From: JAMXLO01 sp963832895
GTDB taxonomy: Bacteria > Pseudomonadota > Alphaproteobacteria > Acetobacterales > Acetobacteraceae
DNA length: 64,000 nucleotides
Reading direction: 5' to 3'
Assembly (NCBI GenBank): GCA_963832895.1
Contig: CAWHVQ010000010.1
Coordinates: 62,001 to 126,000 of the forward strand
A program made the translations under genes and the position numbers. Below, in pieces: positions 1 through 8,974 of the stretch; position 1 is the first letter of the stretch, and the number at the start of each line of letters is the position of its first letter. A model generated the notes under the pieces. The model had not been told where the DNA came from and made no database searches. It worked only from the letters and a program-made list of their open reading frames with translations.

Positions 1-2
1 CG

Positions 3-95
3 GCGCGTGCGATGTTCGACAAGCACGAGGCAGAGCAGCGTGCGCGTGAGGCAGGCGGTATGGTGCGGCCGAAGGTGGGGCGCGAGGCGTGGTGA
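3..95 (+). CDS. C-terminal end of an unidentified protein (partial)
   Basis: An open frame enters from the left edge and stops at TGA 93-95, one base before the GTG start of the stress protein. About 30 residues are visible. They are highly charged (an Asp-Lys-His-Glu-rich stretch, then MVRPKVGREAW at the very end). The tight spacing to the next gene and the absence of any other start signal suggest one transcript with it. Too little is present to name a family. The frame could also be a chance opening, but its junction with the next start is typical of real gene pairs. Confidence 0.4.
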   Translation, partial: ARAMFDKHEAEQRAREAGGMVRPKVGREAW

Positions 96-96
96 C

Positions 97-909
97 GTGT
101 CCGGCGTCATCCTCGCGGTGCTTGACCATCCCGACGCGACGGGTGCGCTGCTCAACGCCGCGCGACGGCTTGCCGAACTGTGCGATGCGACACGGATCAA
201 TGCCCTGGTGGTACGGATGCCGCCCGAGGCGATGGTGTCGCCAAGCGAAGAGGTGCTGACAGCTCAACGGGAGGCGAGGCTGCGTGCCGAGGAAGCCAGC
301 CGCGCGGCCGGCGTGCGGGAGGTGTTCGATGCCTGGGCGGCGAATTTGCCCGCCGGCATCGTCGCTGAATGGACCGACACCGACGGCATCACGGAACTGC
401 TGGTCGAAGGACGCGGACGCCGCGCCGACTACCTGGTGATCGAGCAGCCGGCGCGACACGACTATGGCACTAGCTGGCACGCGCTGCGTGCGGCTTTGTT
501 CACCACTGACAGGCCGGTGCTGGTGGTGCCGGCGCAGTCAACGACGACATTTGGTCGCCGCGTCGCCATTGCGTGGCGCGATGATGAACCGGCGACCAAG
601 GCGGTTCTTGCGGTATTACGCTGCCTGTCCCAGGCGGAGGGCGTATTCGTGCTGGCCGGCACGCGAGGCGACGCCGCCCCGCAATTGCCGGCGATCCTGG
701 CGGAGCACGGCATCGCCGCAGCGTTGCACGCGATGCCGATCGGTTCCGGCGTATTCGGCGCGGCACTCCTCGCCAAGGCTCACGAACTCGGCGCTGACCT
801 GCTGGTGATGGGTGCCTATCAGCACTCGCCGCTGCGCGAGTTCCTGCTGGGTGGCGTCACGCGGCACATGCTGGCCAATGCCGATCTGCCATTGCTGTTG
901 CGGCACTGA
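97..909 (+). CDS. Universal stress protein, tandem UspA domains
   Basis: Two UspA-like halves make up about 270 residues, the usual length of a tandem universal stress protein. These are cytoplasmic nucleotide-binding proteins induced by starvation or redox stress. The C-terminal half ends with the family signature LLVMGAYQHSPLREFLLGG followed by VTRHML, the region that contacts ATP phosphates. In many homologues the residue after AY is Gly; here it is Gln, so nucleotide binding may be altered. I chose the GTG at 97 because the protein then begins directly with the first beta strand (SGVILAVLDHP). The longer frame back to base 7 adds an Arg-rich stretch of a kind not found in the family and overlaps the preceding frame. 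It converges with phnC three bases downstream. Confidence 0.85.
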   Translation: MSGVILAVLDHPDATGALLNAARRLAELCDATRINALVVRMPPEAMVSPSEEVLTAQREARLRAEEASRAAGVREVFDAWAANLPAGIVAEWTDTDGITELLVEGRGRRADYLVIEQPARHDYGTSWHALRAALFTTDRPVLVVPAQSTTTFGRRVAIAWRDDEPATKAVLAVLRCLSQAEGVFVLAGTRGDAAPQLPAILAEHGIAAALHAMPIGSGVFGAALLAKAHELGADLLVMGAYQHSPLREFLLGGVTRHMLANADLPLLLRH

Positions 910-912
910 CCA

Positions 913-1698
913 TCACGCGTGAACCAGCGGCGCGTGATCGGCGTGGAACTCTTCCTCGGTCACGCCATAGACGTCGAACACCTTGTTCGGAGTGAGCTGT
1001 GCCGGCGTGCCGTCGAACACAATGCGTCCCGACTGCATGGCGATGATGCGGTTGCACCAGGCGCGCGCCGCATCCAGATGATGCAGGCATACCAGCACCG
1101 TCAGTCCGTCCTGGCGGTTCACCGTGCGCAGCGCATCCATCACCACCCGCGCATTATGCGGATCGAGGCTGGCGATCGGTTCATCCGCGAGCAGCATTGC
1201 CGGCTGCTGCAACAGGGCCCGGCAGATCGCGACGCGCTGCTGCTGGCCGCCCGACAGCGTGCCCGCGCGCTGCAATGCCACCTCGGCGAGGCCGAAGCGC
1301 TCCAGCAACATCACTGCCATCGCCCGCTCCTGTTCCGAGAAGAGGCCGAGCAGGCTCGACAGCGCGGGACGATGCGCAAGCCTCCCGATCAGCACGTTGG
1401 TGAGAACGTCGAGCCGCGGCACCAGGTTGAACTGCTGAAAGATCATCGCCGCTCGCGCACGCCACGCGCGCAACGCCTTGCCGGTGAGCACGGTGACGTC
1501 GGTCTCGCCAAACTGGATGGTGCCGGCTGAGGGTTCGGTCAGCCGGTTGACCATGCGCAGCAATGTCGATTTGCCGGCACCCGAGCGGCCGATGATGCCG
1601 AGCATCTGGCCGGGCGGCACGTCGAGCTCGATCGCGTCAACCGCGACAACGCTGCCGAACCTACGTGTCACGCCGTGGAGGCGGAGCATCTCCGTCAC
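913..1698 (-). CDS. phnC: Phosphonate-type ABC transporter ATP-binding protein
   Basis: A 261-residue ABC ATPase of the PhnC family, which energises import of phosphonates or phosphate esters. Walker A is GRSGAGKST near residue 37, the signature is LSGGQQQR, Walker B is MLLADEP, and the switch His lies in VCLHHLD. A PhnC typically works with a periplasmic PhnD and permease PhnE; neither is present here, so partners must lie elsewhere or beyond the left edge. It lies 31 bp downstream of yejF on the same strand and may be read through from that operon, although YejF already supplies two ATPase domains for the Yej importer. The substrate is inferred from family resemblance only. Confidence 0.85.
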   Translation of the reverse strand: MTEMLRLHGVTRRFGSVVAVDAIELDVPPGQMLGIIGRSGAGKSTLLRMVNRLTEPSAGTIQFGETDVTVLTGKALRAWRARAAMIFQQFNLVPRLDVLTNVLIGRLAHRPALSSLLGLFSEQERAMAVMLLERFGLAEVALQRAGTLSGGQQQRVAICRALLQQPAMLLADEPIASLDPHNARVVMDALRTVNRQDGLTVLVCLHHLDAARAWCNRIIAMQSGRIVFDGTPAQLTPNKVFDVYGVTEEEFHADHAPLVHA

Positions 1699-1729
1699 AC
1701 CCTCAACGCCTCGCCAGCGCAGGTCATGA

Positions 1730-3340
1730 CTACTCTACCGTGTCGATCAGGTCGGGACTGATCTCCAGCTTGAATGCCGCGGCCATCAGTGCCCGCGTAT
1801 AGTCCTCGCGTGGGTTGGCGAACACGACATCGGCGTCACCCTCCTCCACCACGCGGCCATGACGCAGCACGACCAGGCGATGGGCAAGGGCGCGCACCAC
1901 CTTCAGGTCGTGGCTGATGAACAGATAGGCCAGACCGTGAACCTGCTGCAGCCGACGCAGCAGATCGACGATCTGCGCCTGCACCGACATGTCCAGTGCG
2001 CTGGTCGGCTCATCGAGCACGACGAAACGTGGCTTCAGCACCATCGCGCGCGCGATGGCGATGCGCTGCCGCTGACCGCCGCTGAACTCGTGCGGATAGC
2101 GATGCACGGTATCCGTCGGCAGTCCGACCTCATCCAGTTCCGCGGCGACGCGATAGTCGCGTTCGGCACGACTGAGGGTGGGTTCGTGCACGCGCAGCCC
2201 TTCGGCGACGACTTCTCCCACCGGCATACGCGGGGAGAGACTGCCAAACGGGTCCTGGAACACGATCTGCATGCGGGAACGCAGGCTGCACATTCCGCTC
2301 CGTTTGAACGACGCGATGTCCGTGCCGTCGAATTCGATCCGTCCGGTGGCACGTTCCAGGCGCAGCGCCGCGAGCGCCATCGTGGTCTTGCCCGAGCCCG
2401 ACTCGCCGACCAGCCCCAGCGTCTCGCCTTCTCGCACTGCAAGCGATACGCCGTCCACCGCACGCACATATCCAACGGTTCGGCGCAGCACGCCGCGGCG
2501 GATCGGGAAGTGCACCTTCACGTCCTCCGCCTTCAGCAGACACTTCGCATGATTTGGCAGCGGCGCCGGGCGACCTTGAGGCACCGCGGCGAGCAGCATG
2601 CAGGTATAGGGGTGGTAAGGCGCCTCGAACACGTCGGCGACGCGGCCGGCCTCGACCACCTCGCCGTCCTTCATGACGCAGACCCGATCGGCATAGCGGC
2701 GCACGATCTGCAGATCGTGCGTGATCAGCAGCAGCGCCATCCGGCGCTCGGTTCGCAGCCGCGTCAGCAACTTCAGAATCTGTGCCTGGATGGTGACGTC
2801 CAACGCGGTGGTCGGTTCGTCGGCGATCAGCAGCGCGGGATTGTTGGCAAGTGCCATCGCGATCATAACACGCTGTCGCTGGCCGCCCGAGAGCTGATGC
2901 GGGAACGCCTCCAGCCGGTGCTCGGCATCGGCAAACCCGGCCTGGCCGAGTACGTCGATCACACGTTCGCGTAGGCTGTGAGCGGGTATACGGCGGTGCA
3001 GCGTTATCGCCTCGGCGACCTGGCGGCCGATCCGATGCAGCGGATTGAGGCTGTTCATCGGCTCCTGAAACACCATGCCGGCCAGCACGCCGCGTGCGCG
3101 ATGTAGTGTATCGGCATTGGCGCCGATCATCTGCTCTTCGTTCAGCAGGATGCTGCCGCTGGGATTGTTGCCACCCGACGGCAACAGTTGCAGCAGCGAC
3201 AGCGCGGTGACGGACTTGCCGGAGCCGGACTCGCCGACCAGCGCCAGTGTCTCGCCACGCTCGAGCTTGAACGACACGCCGTTGACCACGCGTTTCGTGC
3301 CGAACGCGACGGACAGGTCTTTCACCTCGACCATGCTCAT
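1730..3340 (-). CDS. yejF: Oligopeptide/microcin C-type ABC importer, double ATPase
   Basis: A 536-residue protein with two complete ABC ATPase domains fused in tandem, as in YejF. Domain 1 has GESGSGKS, LSGGQRQR and LLIADEPTTALD; domain 2 has GESGSGKT, FSGGQRQR and FVVLDEPTSALD. In enterics YejABEF imports oligopeptides and microcin C. The start ATG at 3340 overlaps the yejE stop as ATGA, which argues against the longer open frame that runs back into yejE. It is the last gene of a yejA-yejB-yejE-yejF series with overlapping junctions, so translational coupling is likely. Confidence 0.93.
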   Translation of the reverse strand: MSMVEVKDLSVAFGTKRVVNGVSFKLERGETLALVGESGSGKSVTALSLLQLLPSGGNNPSGSILLNEEQMIGANADTLHRARGVLAGMVFQEPMNSLNPLHRIGRQVAEAITLHRRIPAHSLRERVIDVLGQAGFADAEHRLEAFPHQLSGGQRQRVMIAMALANNPALLIADEPTTALDVTIQAQILKLLTRLRTERRMALLLITHDLQIVRRYADRVCVMKDGEVVEAGRVADVFEAPYHPYTCMLLAAVPQGRPAPLPNHAKCLLKAEDVKVHFPIRRGVLRRTVGYVRAVDGVSLAVREGETLGLVGESGSGKTTMALAALRLERATGRIEFDGTDIASFKRSGMCSLRSRMQIVFQDPFGSLSPRMPVGEVVAEGLRVHEPTLSRAERDYRVAAELDEVGLPTDTVHRYPHEFSGGQRQRIAIARAMVLKPRFVVLDEPTSALDMSVQAQIVDLLRRLQQVHGLAYLFISHDLKVVRALAHRLVVLRHGRVVEEGDADVVFANPREDYTRALMAAAFKLEISPDLIDTVE

Positions 3341-4365
3341 ATCGGCAACCGCCGCGGATCGAATGAGTCGCGCACCGCCTCTCCAACGAAGATCAGCAAT
3401 GTCAGCATCCCGCCTAGTACGAAAAACGCGGTGAAACCCAGCCACGGCGCCTGCAGGTTGTTCTTGCCCTGTGCCACCAGCTCGCCCAGCGATGGTGATC
3501 CCGGCGGCAGGCCGAAGCCAAGGAAATCCAGGCTTGCCAGGATTGTCACTGATCCGGACATGGTGAAGGGCAGGAAGGTCAGCGTCGCCACCATCGCGTT
3601 GGGCAGGATGTGCCGCCACATCAAAGCGATGTCGGAGACGCCGAGAGCCCTGGCGGCACGCACGTAGTCAAGGTTGCGCCCGCGCAGGAATTCGGCGCGC
3701 ACCACGCCGGTGAGGTTCATCCATGAGAACAGCAGCAGGAAAATCAGCAGCACCCAGAAACTCGGCGTGATGATGCTGCCCAGGATGATCAGCAGATAGA
3801 GCTGCGGCATGCCGTTCCAGATCTCGATGAAGCGCTGGAACAGCAGGTCGATCGCGCCACCGTAATAGCCCTGGACGGCACCGGCCGCGATGCCGATGGC
3901 GGAGGACACGATTGTGAGACTGAAGCCGAACAGCACCGAGAGGCGAAAGCCGTAGATCACGCGCGCCAGCACGTCGCGCGCCTGGTCGTCGGTGCCGAGA
4001 GGGTTACGCATGGTCGGTGGCGACGGCGCCGGCGTCGGCAGATTCTTCATAATGGTAGCGTAGTTGTATGGCACGGGAGGCCAGATCATCCAGCCATGCG
4101 CGTTGATCAATTGCTGGAGGTCGGGGTCCGTATAATCGGCTTCGGTGGGCATGAACTCTGGTCCAAAGGTATCCTCGCTGTAGTCCTGCAGAACGGGGCA
4201 ATAAAATTGCCCGTTAAAGCTGATCAGCAGCGGCCGATCGTTGGCGATGAATTCGGCGAACATGCTGGTGCCGAACAGCACCAGGAATATCCAGAACGAG
4301 ACGTAACCGCGCCGGTGCTGGCGAAATATCGCGAGCCGGCGGCGGGTGATCGGTGAGAGCGTCAC
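3337..4365 (-). CDS. yejE: Oligopeptide/microcin C-type ABC importer, permease YejE
   Basis: A 342-residue inner-membrane permease of the DppC/YejE type. After an N-terminal membrane segment there is a periplasmic insert of roughly 100 residues, then the binding-protein-dependent transport core with the EAA-like loop (RAARALGVSDIALMWRHILP) that docks on the ATPase. A GTG start at 4365 overlaps the yejB stop (GTGA), which fixes the start; the longer open frame upstream is only the yejB region read in another frame. Works with YejB as the membrane pair, YejF as the motor and YejA as the receptor. Confidence 0.93.
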   Translation of the reverse strand: MTLSPITRRRLAIFRQHRRGYVSFWIFLVLFGTSMFAEFIANDRPLLISFNGQFYCPVLQDYSEDTFGPEFMPTEADYTDPDLQQLINAHGWMIWPPVPYNYATIMKNLPTPAPSPPTMRNPLGTDDQARDVLARVIYGFRLSVLFGFSLTIVSSAIGIAAGAVQGYYGGAIDLLFQRFIEIWNGMPQLYLLIILGSIITPSFWVLLIFLLLFSWMNLTGVVRAEFLRGRNLDYVRAARALGVSDIALMWRHILPNAMVATLTFLPFTMSGSVTILASLDFLGFGLPPGSPSLGELVAQGKNNLQAPWLGFTAFFVLGGMLTLLIFVGEAVRDSFDPRRLPI

Positions 4366-5429
4366 CGCCGCGCCTCGAAGTCGATGCGCGGATCGACAAC
4401 CGTGTACAGCGTGTCGCCGACGATCTGCATCAGCAGACCGAGCAAGGTGAAGATGTAGAGCGTGCCGAACATGACCGGGTAGTCGCGCTGGATCGCCGAC
4501 TGGAACCCGAGCAGACCCAATCCATCGAGCGAGAACACGATCTCGACCAGCAGCGCCGAGGTGAACAGGATGCTGATGAAGGCCTGCGGGAAGCCGGCGA
4601 CGATCAGCAGCATGGCATTGCGGAACACGTGACCGTAAAGCACGCGCTGCTCGCTGGCGCCCTTGGCCCGCGCCGTCACCGTGTACTGCTTGCGGATCTC
4701 CTCGAGGAAGCAGTTCTTGGTCAGCATCGTCAGGCTGGCGAAGCCGCTTGCCACCACGGCGATCGTTGGCAGCACCATGTGCCAGGCGTAGTCCGCCAGG
4801 CGCGCGGGGAGGCTCCAGTCCGAGGAGCCTTCGCTGGTGAGGCCGCGCAACGGAAACCAGTGCCAATAGCTGCCTCCGGCGAACAGCACGACGAGCAGGA
4901 TGGCGAACAGGAAGCTTGGTACCGCGTAGCCGACCAGCACGACGGCACTGCTCGCAATGTCGAAGCGATTGCCGTCGCGCACCGCCTTGGCGATGCCGAG
5001 TGGGATGGAGATGAAATAGACCAGCAATGTCGACCACAGACCGAGTGAGACGGAGACCGGCATCTTCTGGAGGATGAGATGCAGAACGGTCTGGTCGCGG
5101 AAGAAGCTGCGGCCGAAATCGAAGCGCAGGTAGCCGCTGAGCATGTCGCGAAACCGTGTCAGCGGCGGCTTGTCGAAGCCGAACATCTTCTTGATGTCGG
5201 CGACAACGTGAGGGTCGAGCCCGCGCGCGCCGCGATACGAGCCGGAGCCGCCAATTTCCGATGAGGCGGAGCCGAGACGGGACGACAGATCGCCCTTGCC
5301 CCGCAGTTCCGCGATCATCTGCTCGACGGGTCCGCCCGGCGCGAACTGCACCACCGCGAAGTTGATGGCGATGATGCCGAACAGAGTAGGGATCACCAGC
5401 AGCAGGCGGCGGAACAGATAGCCGGTCAT
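4362..5429 (-). CDS. yejB: Oligopeptide/microcin C-type ABC importer, permease YejB
   Basis: A 355-residue DppB/YejB-family permease. The N-terminus MTGYLFRRLLLVIPTLFG is the conserved first membrane helix of this family, and the EAA loop appears as TVTARAKGASEQRVLYGHVF. A Gly/Ser-rich insert near residues 50-65 precedes a segment that aligns with the periplasmic loop of YejB. It sits between yejA and yejE on the minus strand; a 52-bp gap containing a G/C palindrome separates it from yejA, whereas all other junctions in the operon overlap. Confidence 0.93.
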   Translation of the reverse strand: MTGYLFRRLLLVIPTLFGIIAINFAVVQFAPGGPVEQMIAELRGKGDLSSRLGSASSEIGGSGSYRGARGLDPHVVADIKKMFGFDKPPLTRFRDMLSGYLRFDFGRSFFRDQTVLHLILQKMPVSVSLGLWSTLLVYFISIPLGIAKAVRDGNRFDIASSAVVLVGYAVPSFLFAILLVVLFAGGSYWHWFPLRGLTSEGSSDWSLPARLADYAWHMVLPTIAVVASGFASLTMLTKNCFLEEIRKQYTVTARAKGASEQRVLYGHVFRNAMLLIVAGFPQAFISILFTSALLVEIVFSLDGLGLLGFQSAIQRDYPVMFGTLYIFTLLGLLMQIVGDTLYTVVDPRIDFEARR

Positions 5430-5444
5430 TCAGGCGGCGCCACT

Positions 5445-5467
5445 CCCCCTCCCCTTGCGGGAGGGGG
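5445..5467. repeat. G/C-run palindrome between yejA and yejB
   Basis: CCCCCTCCC (5445-5453), loop CTTGC, GGGAGGGGG (5459-5467): a perfect 9-bp hairpin, followed by a further GGGAGGGG. It lies in the yejA-yejB gap, has no T run, and may act as an mRNA stability or processing element that sets the ratio of the binding protein to the permeases. Similar C-run/G-run elements occur near 23273 and 56499. Confidence 0.6.
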
Positions 5468-5481
5468 CAGCGGGAGGGGCC

Positions 5482-7353
5482 TCACTGCTGCCTTGCCGCG
5501 TCGTTGGCCGCAGCCTTTGCCGGATCTACCCACCACGAATCGAAGTTGAACCCCTCGCGGATCGGTTTGTCCGGAAAACCGAAGCGATTCCAGTAGGCGA
5601 TGCGGAAGTCCAGGCTGTCCCAGTTGGGCACCAGATACCAACGCCACAGCAGTATCCGGTCCAGCGCGTGACCCGCGGTGTTGAGTGTCGCACGGTCTTG
5701 CGCCGTGACGACCCGCTCGACCAGCGCATCGACTGCCGGATCGCAGATCCCGGGCAAATTGAAACTGCCCGGCGCCTTGGCCGCCGTACAGGTGAAGTAG
5801 TCGCGCAATTCGTTGCCTGGGATATCACCCTGCGGATAGATCATGATGAGCATGTCGAAATCGAAGTCGTCCGTCAGATGCTGGTACTGTGCCGGGTCGG
5901 CCGTGCGTACCCGCGCGTCGATGCCGAGCTTCTGGAGCGACTGGATGTAAGGCAGCGACACGCGCTCCAGAGACGGGTCGTCGAGGAGAATGGTGAAACT
6001 CATCTGCGTGCCGTTCTTGTCCACAAGCTGGCGATCCTTCACCGACCAGCCGGCTTGCTCGAGCAGTGTCAGAGCACGCCGCAACTGCTCGCGGTTGTTG
6101 CCGGAGCCATCGGTCACCGGTAGCTTGAATGGCTCGGTGAACAGCTCCGGCGGCAGCTCCTTGCGATAGGGCTCCAGCAGCTTCAACTCGTCGCCCTGCG
6201 GGATGCCGGACGAGGCCAGGTCACTGTTGTTGAAGTAACTCAGTGTGCGCGTGTAGGCGCCGTAGAACAGATTTTTGTTCTCCCACTCGAAGTCGAACGC
6301 CTCCGCCATCGCCTGACGCACCAGCGGATTGGCGAATACCGGACGACGCGTGTTCATCGCAAATCCCTGCATGCCGGTCGGCAGGTGGTGTTTAAAGACC
6401 TGCTTGATCACCAGCCCGCGTGTCACGGCTGGGAAGTCATAGGCGGTCGCCCAGTTCTTCGAGATGTTCTCGCTGCGCAGATCGATCTGGCCGGCCTTGA
6501 ACGCCTCCATCGCTACGGTCGAATCACGGAAATACTCGATGTGCACGCGATCGAAGTTGTTGGTGCCTTTGCCGGTCGGCATGTTCGCGGCCCACCAGTC
6601 GGGCCGGCGCGCATAGGTGATGCTGCGGCCGAGTTCGAAGTTCTCGATTCGATAAGGCCCCGAGCCGATCGGTGGATCGGTCAGCGGCTTTGTGAAGTCG
6701 CGGCCTTCGAAGAAATGCTTGGGCAGCACCGGCAGGCCGCCCAGGATCAGCGGCAGCTCGCGGTTCTCGTTCGACTTGAAATGGTACACGACGCGCCGTG
6801 GACTTTCCACCACCACGTCCTTCACGTCGGCCATCTGGATGCGGAAGCCCGGCCGTCCCTGTTCGAGCAGCGTGCGGTAGGTCCACGCGACATCTTCCGC
6901 GGTGACCGGCGTGCCGTCGGAGAACTTTGCCTCGGGCCGCAGCTCGAACGCGACCCACAGCTTGTTGGCGGGCAGTTCGATGGTCTCGGCGAGGTGGCCG
7001 TAGCCTGACGCGACTTCGTCGGCCGACGAGGTGAGCAGGCTTTCCCACACATGCCCGACGGTCGCGCCGGAGCCCGAGCCGCCGGGCAGGATCACCCACG
7101 GGCTGACCATCCCGCTTGCCGATGTGCCGCGCAGGATGAACGGATTGAAGCTGTCGAACGTGCCGATCGACGCCAGTGTGACCTCGCCACCTTTCGGCGC
7201 GTTCGGGTTCACGTAGGGAAAGTACGGGAAGTCCGGCGGCAGGGCAGGCTTCGCCAGGATGGCGATCGCGTTGCTGCGGGTCGTTGGCAGATCGTCGGCC
7301 TGGGCGGGGAGTATGGCGAGGCCGAGCAGCAGAGCGAGGATTATGGTGCGCAT
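5482..7353 (-). CDS. yejA: Oligopeptide/microcin C-type ABC importer, periplasmic binding protein
   Basis: A 623-residue extracytoplasmic solute receptor of the family SBP_bac_5 (YejA/DppA type). A signal peptide covers residues 1-19 (MRTIILALLLGLAILPAQA, cleavage after QA). The mature N-terminus has the YejA hallmark FPYVNPNAPKGGEVTL. It captures peptides in the periplasm for the YejBE permease. First gene of the yej operon; the start is the only Met that gives a complete signal peptide. Family resemblance is strong; the physiological substrate (cell-wall peptides, oligopeptides or antibiotic peptides) cannot be read from sequence. Confidence 0.93.
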   Translation of the reverse strand: MRTIILALLLGLAILPAQADDLPTTRSNAIAILAKPALPPDFPYFPYVNPNAPKGGEVTLASIGTFDSFNPFILRGTSASGMVSPWVILPGGSGSGATVGHVWESLLTSSADEVASGYGHLAETIELPANKLWVAFELRPEAKFSDGTPVTAEDVAWTYRTLLEQGRPGFRIQMADVKDVVVESPRRVVYHFKSNENRELPLILGGLPVLPKHFFEGRDFTKPLTDPPIGSGPYRIENFELGRSITYARRPDWWAANMPTGKGTNNFDRVHIEYFRDSTVAMEAFKAGQIDLRSENISKNWATAYDFPAVTRGLVIKQVFKHHLPTGMQGFAMNTRRPVFANPLVRQAMAEAFDFEWENKNLFYGAYTRTLSYFNNSDLASSGIPQGDELKLLEPYRKELPPELFTEPFKLPVTDGSGNNREQLRRALTLLEQAGWSVKDRQLVDKNGTQMSFTILLDDPSLERVSLPYIQSLQKLGIDARVRTADPAQYQHLTDDFDFDMLIMIYPQGDIPGNELRDYFTCTAAKAPGSFNLPGICDPAVDALVERVVTAQDRATLNTAGHALDRILLWRWYLVPNWDSLDFRIAYWNRFGFPDKPIREGFNFDSWWVDPAKAAANDAARQQ

Positions 7354-7398
7354 AAGAAAGCAGATTTGGCGCCAAGCGGGGGCGCTGGCAACTAAAGA

Positions 7399-8196
7399 CT
7401 AGGTAAGCAGCGCGACGATCTGCGGCACCAGCGCCGGATCGCCCACCGACAGCACCCGCCCGTCGCCGCCGGGGCGCAAAGGCTGGCCGGCCCAGTCGGT
7501 CACCCGACCCCCTGCTCCCTCAACCACCGGCACCAGCGCCGCCCAGTCCCACAGCTTCATCGTCGTCTCCGCGATCACGTCGATCTGGCCGAGTGCCAGG
7601 AGGCCATGGGCGTAGCAGTCGCCGCCCCAGTAGTTGCGCCGCACTGCGGATGCCAACCGCCGCCAGCGCGGTTCGTCGGTATCCAGCATCTCCGGGCTGG
7701 TACAGGAAAGCTCGGCATGCGCCAGCGAGGCACACGGCCGGCAACCCGCGCGTCCACCAAGCGGGCCGCGAAATGCCGTGGGCCGCCCCGTGGCGCCTGT
7801 CCAGCGCTCGTGCGTCACCGGCTGGTCGATCACCCCGAGGATCGGCGTCTCGCCATCCAGCAGCGCGATCAGCGTGCCGAAGGTCGGTCGGCCGCTGATG
7901 AAGGCACGCGTGCCATCGATCGGATCGAGCACCCAGCGCATTCGTGCCTCGGGCCGATCCAGGCCGAACTCCTCGCCCAGAATCCCGTGATCAGGGAAGC
8001 GCTCTGCAAGCACCGCGCGCATCGCCTGCTCTGCGCTGCGGTCCGCGATCGTTACCGGGGAGCGGTCGGATTTGCTGCCAATGGCGAAGCCGGCGCGGAA
8101 GAACGGCCGGACCACCGCTCCGGCGACGTCGGCAGCAGCTTCGGCGGCTGCCAGGAACCGGTCGAGTTCGCCCAGAACGCCCGGCTTGCCTGGCAA
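7399..8196 (-). CDS. hisN: Histidinol-phosphatase, inositol monophosphatase family
   Basis: A 265-residue member of the inositol monophosphatase fold. Metal and catalytic motifs are present: GEEFG near residue 74, DPIDGTRAF at 91-99, and WDWAAL near the C-terminus. In alphaproteobacteria the clade with GEEFG and DPIDGTRAF usually dephosphorylates L-histidinol phosphate in histidine synthesis, so HisN is the preferred call; a general inositol or sugar phosphatase is the alternative. Its stop lies 45 bp from the yejA start on the same strand, and it follows the cytochrome c gene by 13 bp, so it may be cotranscribed with that gene. Confidence 0.8.
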   Translation of the reverse strand: MPGKPGVLGELDRFLAAAEAAADVAGAVVRPFFRAGFAIGSKSDRSPVTIADRSAEQAMRAVLAERFPDHGILGEEFGLDRPEARMRWVLDPIDGTRAFISGRPTFGTLIALLDGETPILGVIDQPVTHERWTGATGRPTAFRGPLGGRAGCRPCASLAHAELSCTSPEMLDTDEPRWRRLASAVRRNYWGGDCYAHGLLALGQIDVIAETTMKLWDWAALVPVVEGAGGRVTDWAGQPLRPGGDGRVLSVGDPALVPQIVALLT

Positions 8197-8209
8197 CGTA
8201 GCGCCGGCG

Positions 8210-8848
8210 CTACGGCTTGGGTGGCTGACCGGGCGCTGCCGGCGGGGATGCCGGCGCGCTCGGCTGTGCGGCCGGTTGCTGCGCCGCAGCGGGCTGCGGC
8301 GCAGGTGGCACCGGTAACGCCACAGGATTGTCGGAGAGTGTCCGCAGGTAGGCGATCACGTCCGCCCGCTGCTTGTCGTTGGTGATGCCGGCGAACGACA
8401 TACGGGTGCCGGGCGCATAGGCGCTTGGCTTGTACAGCCAATTGTTCAGGGCATCGAAGGTCCAGGGCTGTCCTTTGAGCTTCTCCAACGCAGGCGAATA
8501 GTTGAAACCCTGTTCGTGGTCGTGCGGCCCGGCGACAACGCCGTAGAGGTTCGGCCCGACCCCGGGCTTGCCGCCCTTGTCGAAGGTGTGACAGGCGACG
8601 CAGACGCGGTGCACGAACTGATCGCCCACCTTGGGGTCGGCGCTGGCGAGCAGAGGCGCGATGGGCGCGGGACCGGCTGGCTTTGCCTCGCCGCCGCCTG
8701 TCGCTACCGGGGCCGCCGCGATGACCAGCGCCGGCTTCTCCGGCTGCCGTTCGCGCACCAGGAGGTCGCCGATCATGCCAGTGAGAAAGAAGACAATGCC
8801 GGCGACCAGGATCGCCGCAATGCCCTTGTTGACTTCCATACTGTCCAT
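8210..8848 (-). CDS. Membrane-anchored class I cytochrome c (CycM-like)
   Basis: A 212-residue monohaem cytochrome c. An uncleaved N-terminal membrane anchor (about residues 8-28) is followed by a Pro/Ala linker, the haem site CVACH near residue 82, and a Met ligand in MSFAGI. A C-terminal tail of about 45 residues is almost only Pro, Ala and Gln. CycM-type proteins shuttle electrons from the bc1 complex to the terminal oxidase at the periplasmic face. Starts at 8848 (Met-Asp-Ser-Met) or at the internal Met three codons later are both possible. It is divergent from kdsB, an arrangement common in alphaproteobacteria. Confidence 0.85.
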   Translation of the reverse strand: MDSMEVNKGIAAILVAGIVFFLTGMIGDLLVRERQPEKPALVIAAAPVATGGGEAKPAGPAPIAPLLASADPKVGDQFVHRVCVACHTFDKGGKPGVGPNLYGVVAGPHDHEQGFNYSPALEKLKGQPWTFDALNNWLYKPSAYAPGTRMSFAGITNDKQRADVIAYLRTLSDNPVALPVPPAPQPAAAQQPAAQPSAPASPPAAPGQPPKP

Positions 8849-8974
8849 GCGGCGTGAGTTCCCCGTCGAACCAGATCAAAGGCGCACGGAGGTTCGCCGG
8901 CACGGCGTTGCACGCGGCCGTTCGCCTCCATAAGGTGCGCGCACCATAGGGAAACGACCTTTGCCCATCAACCC

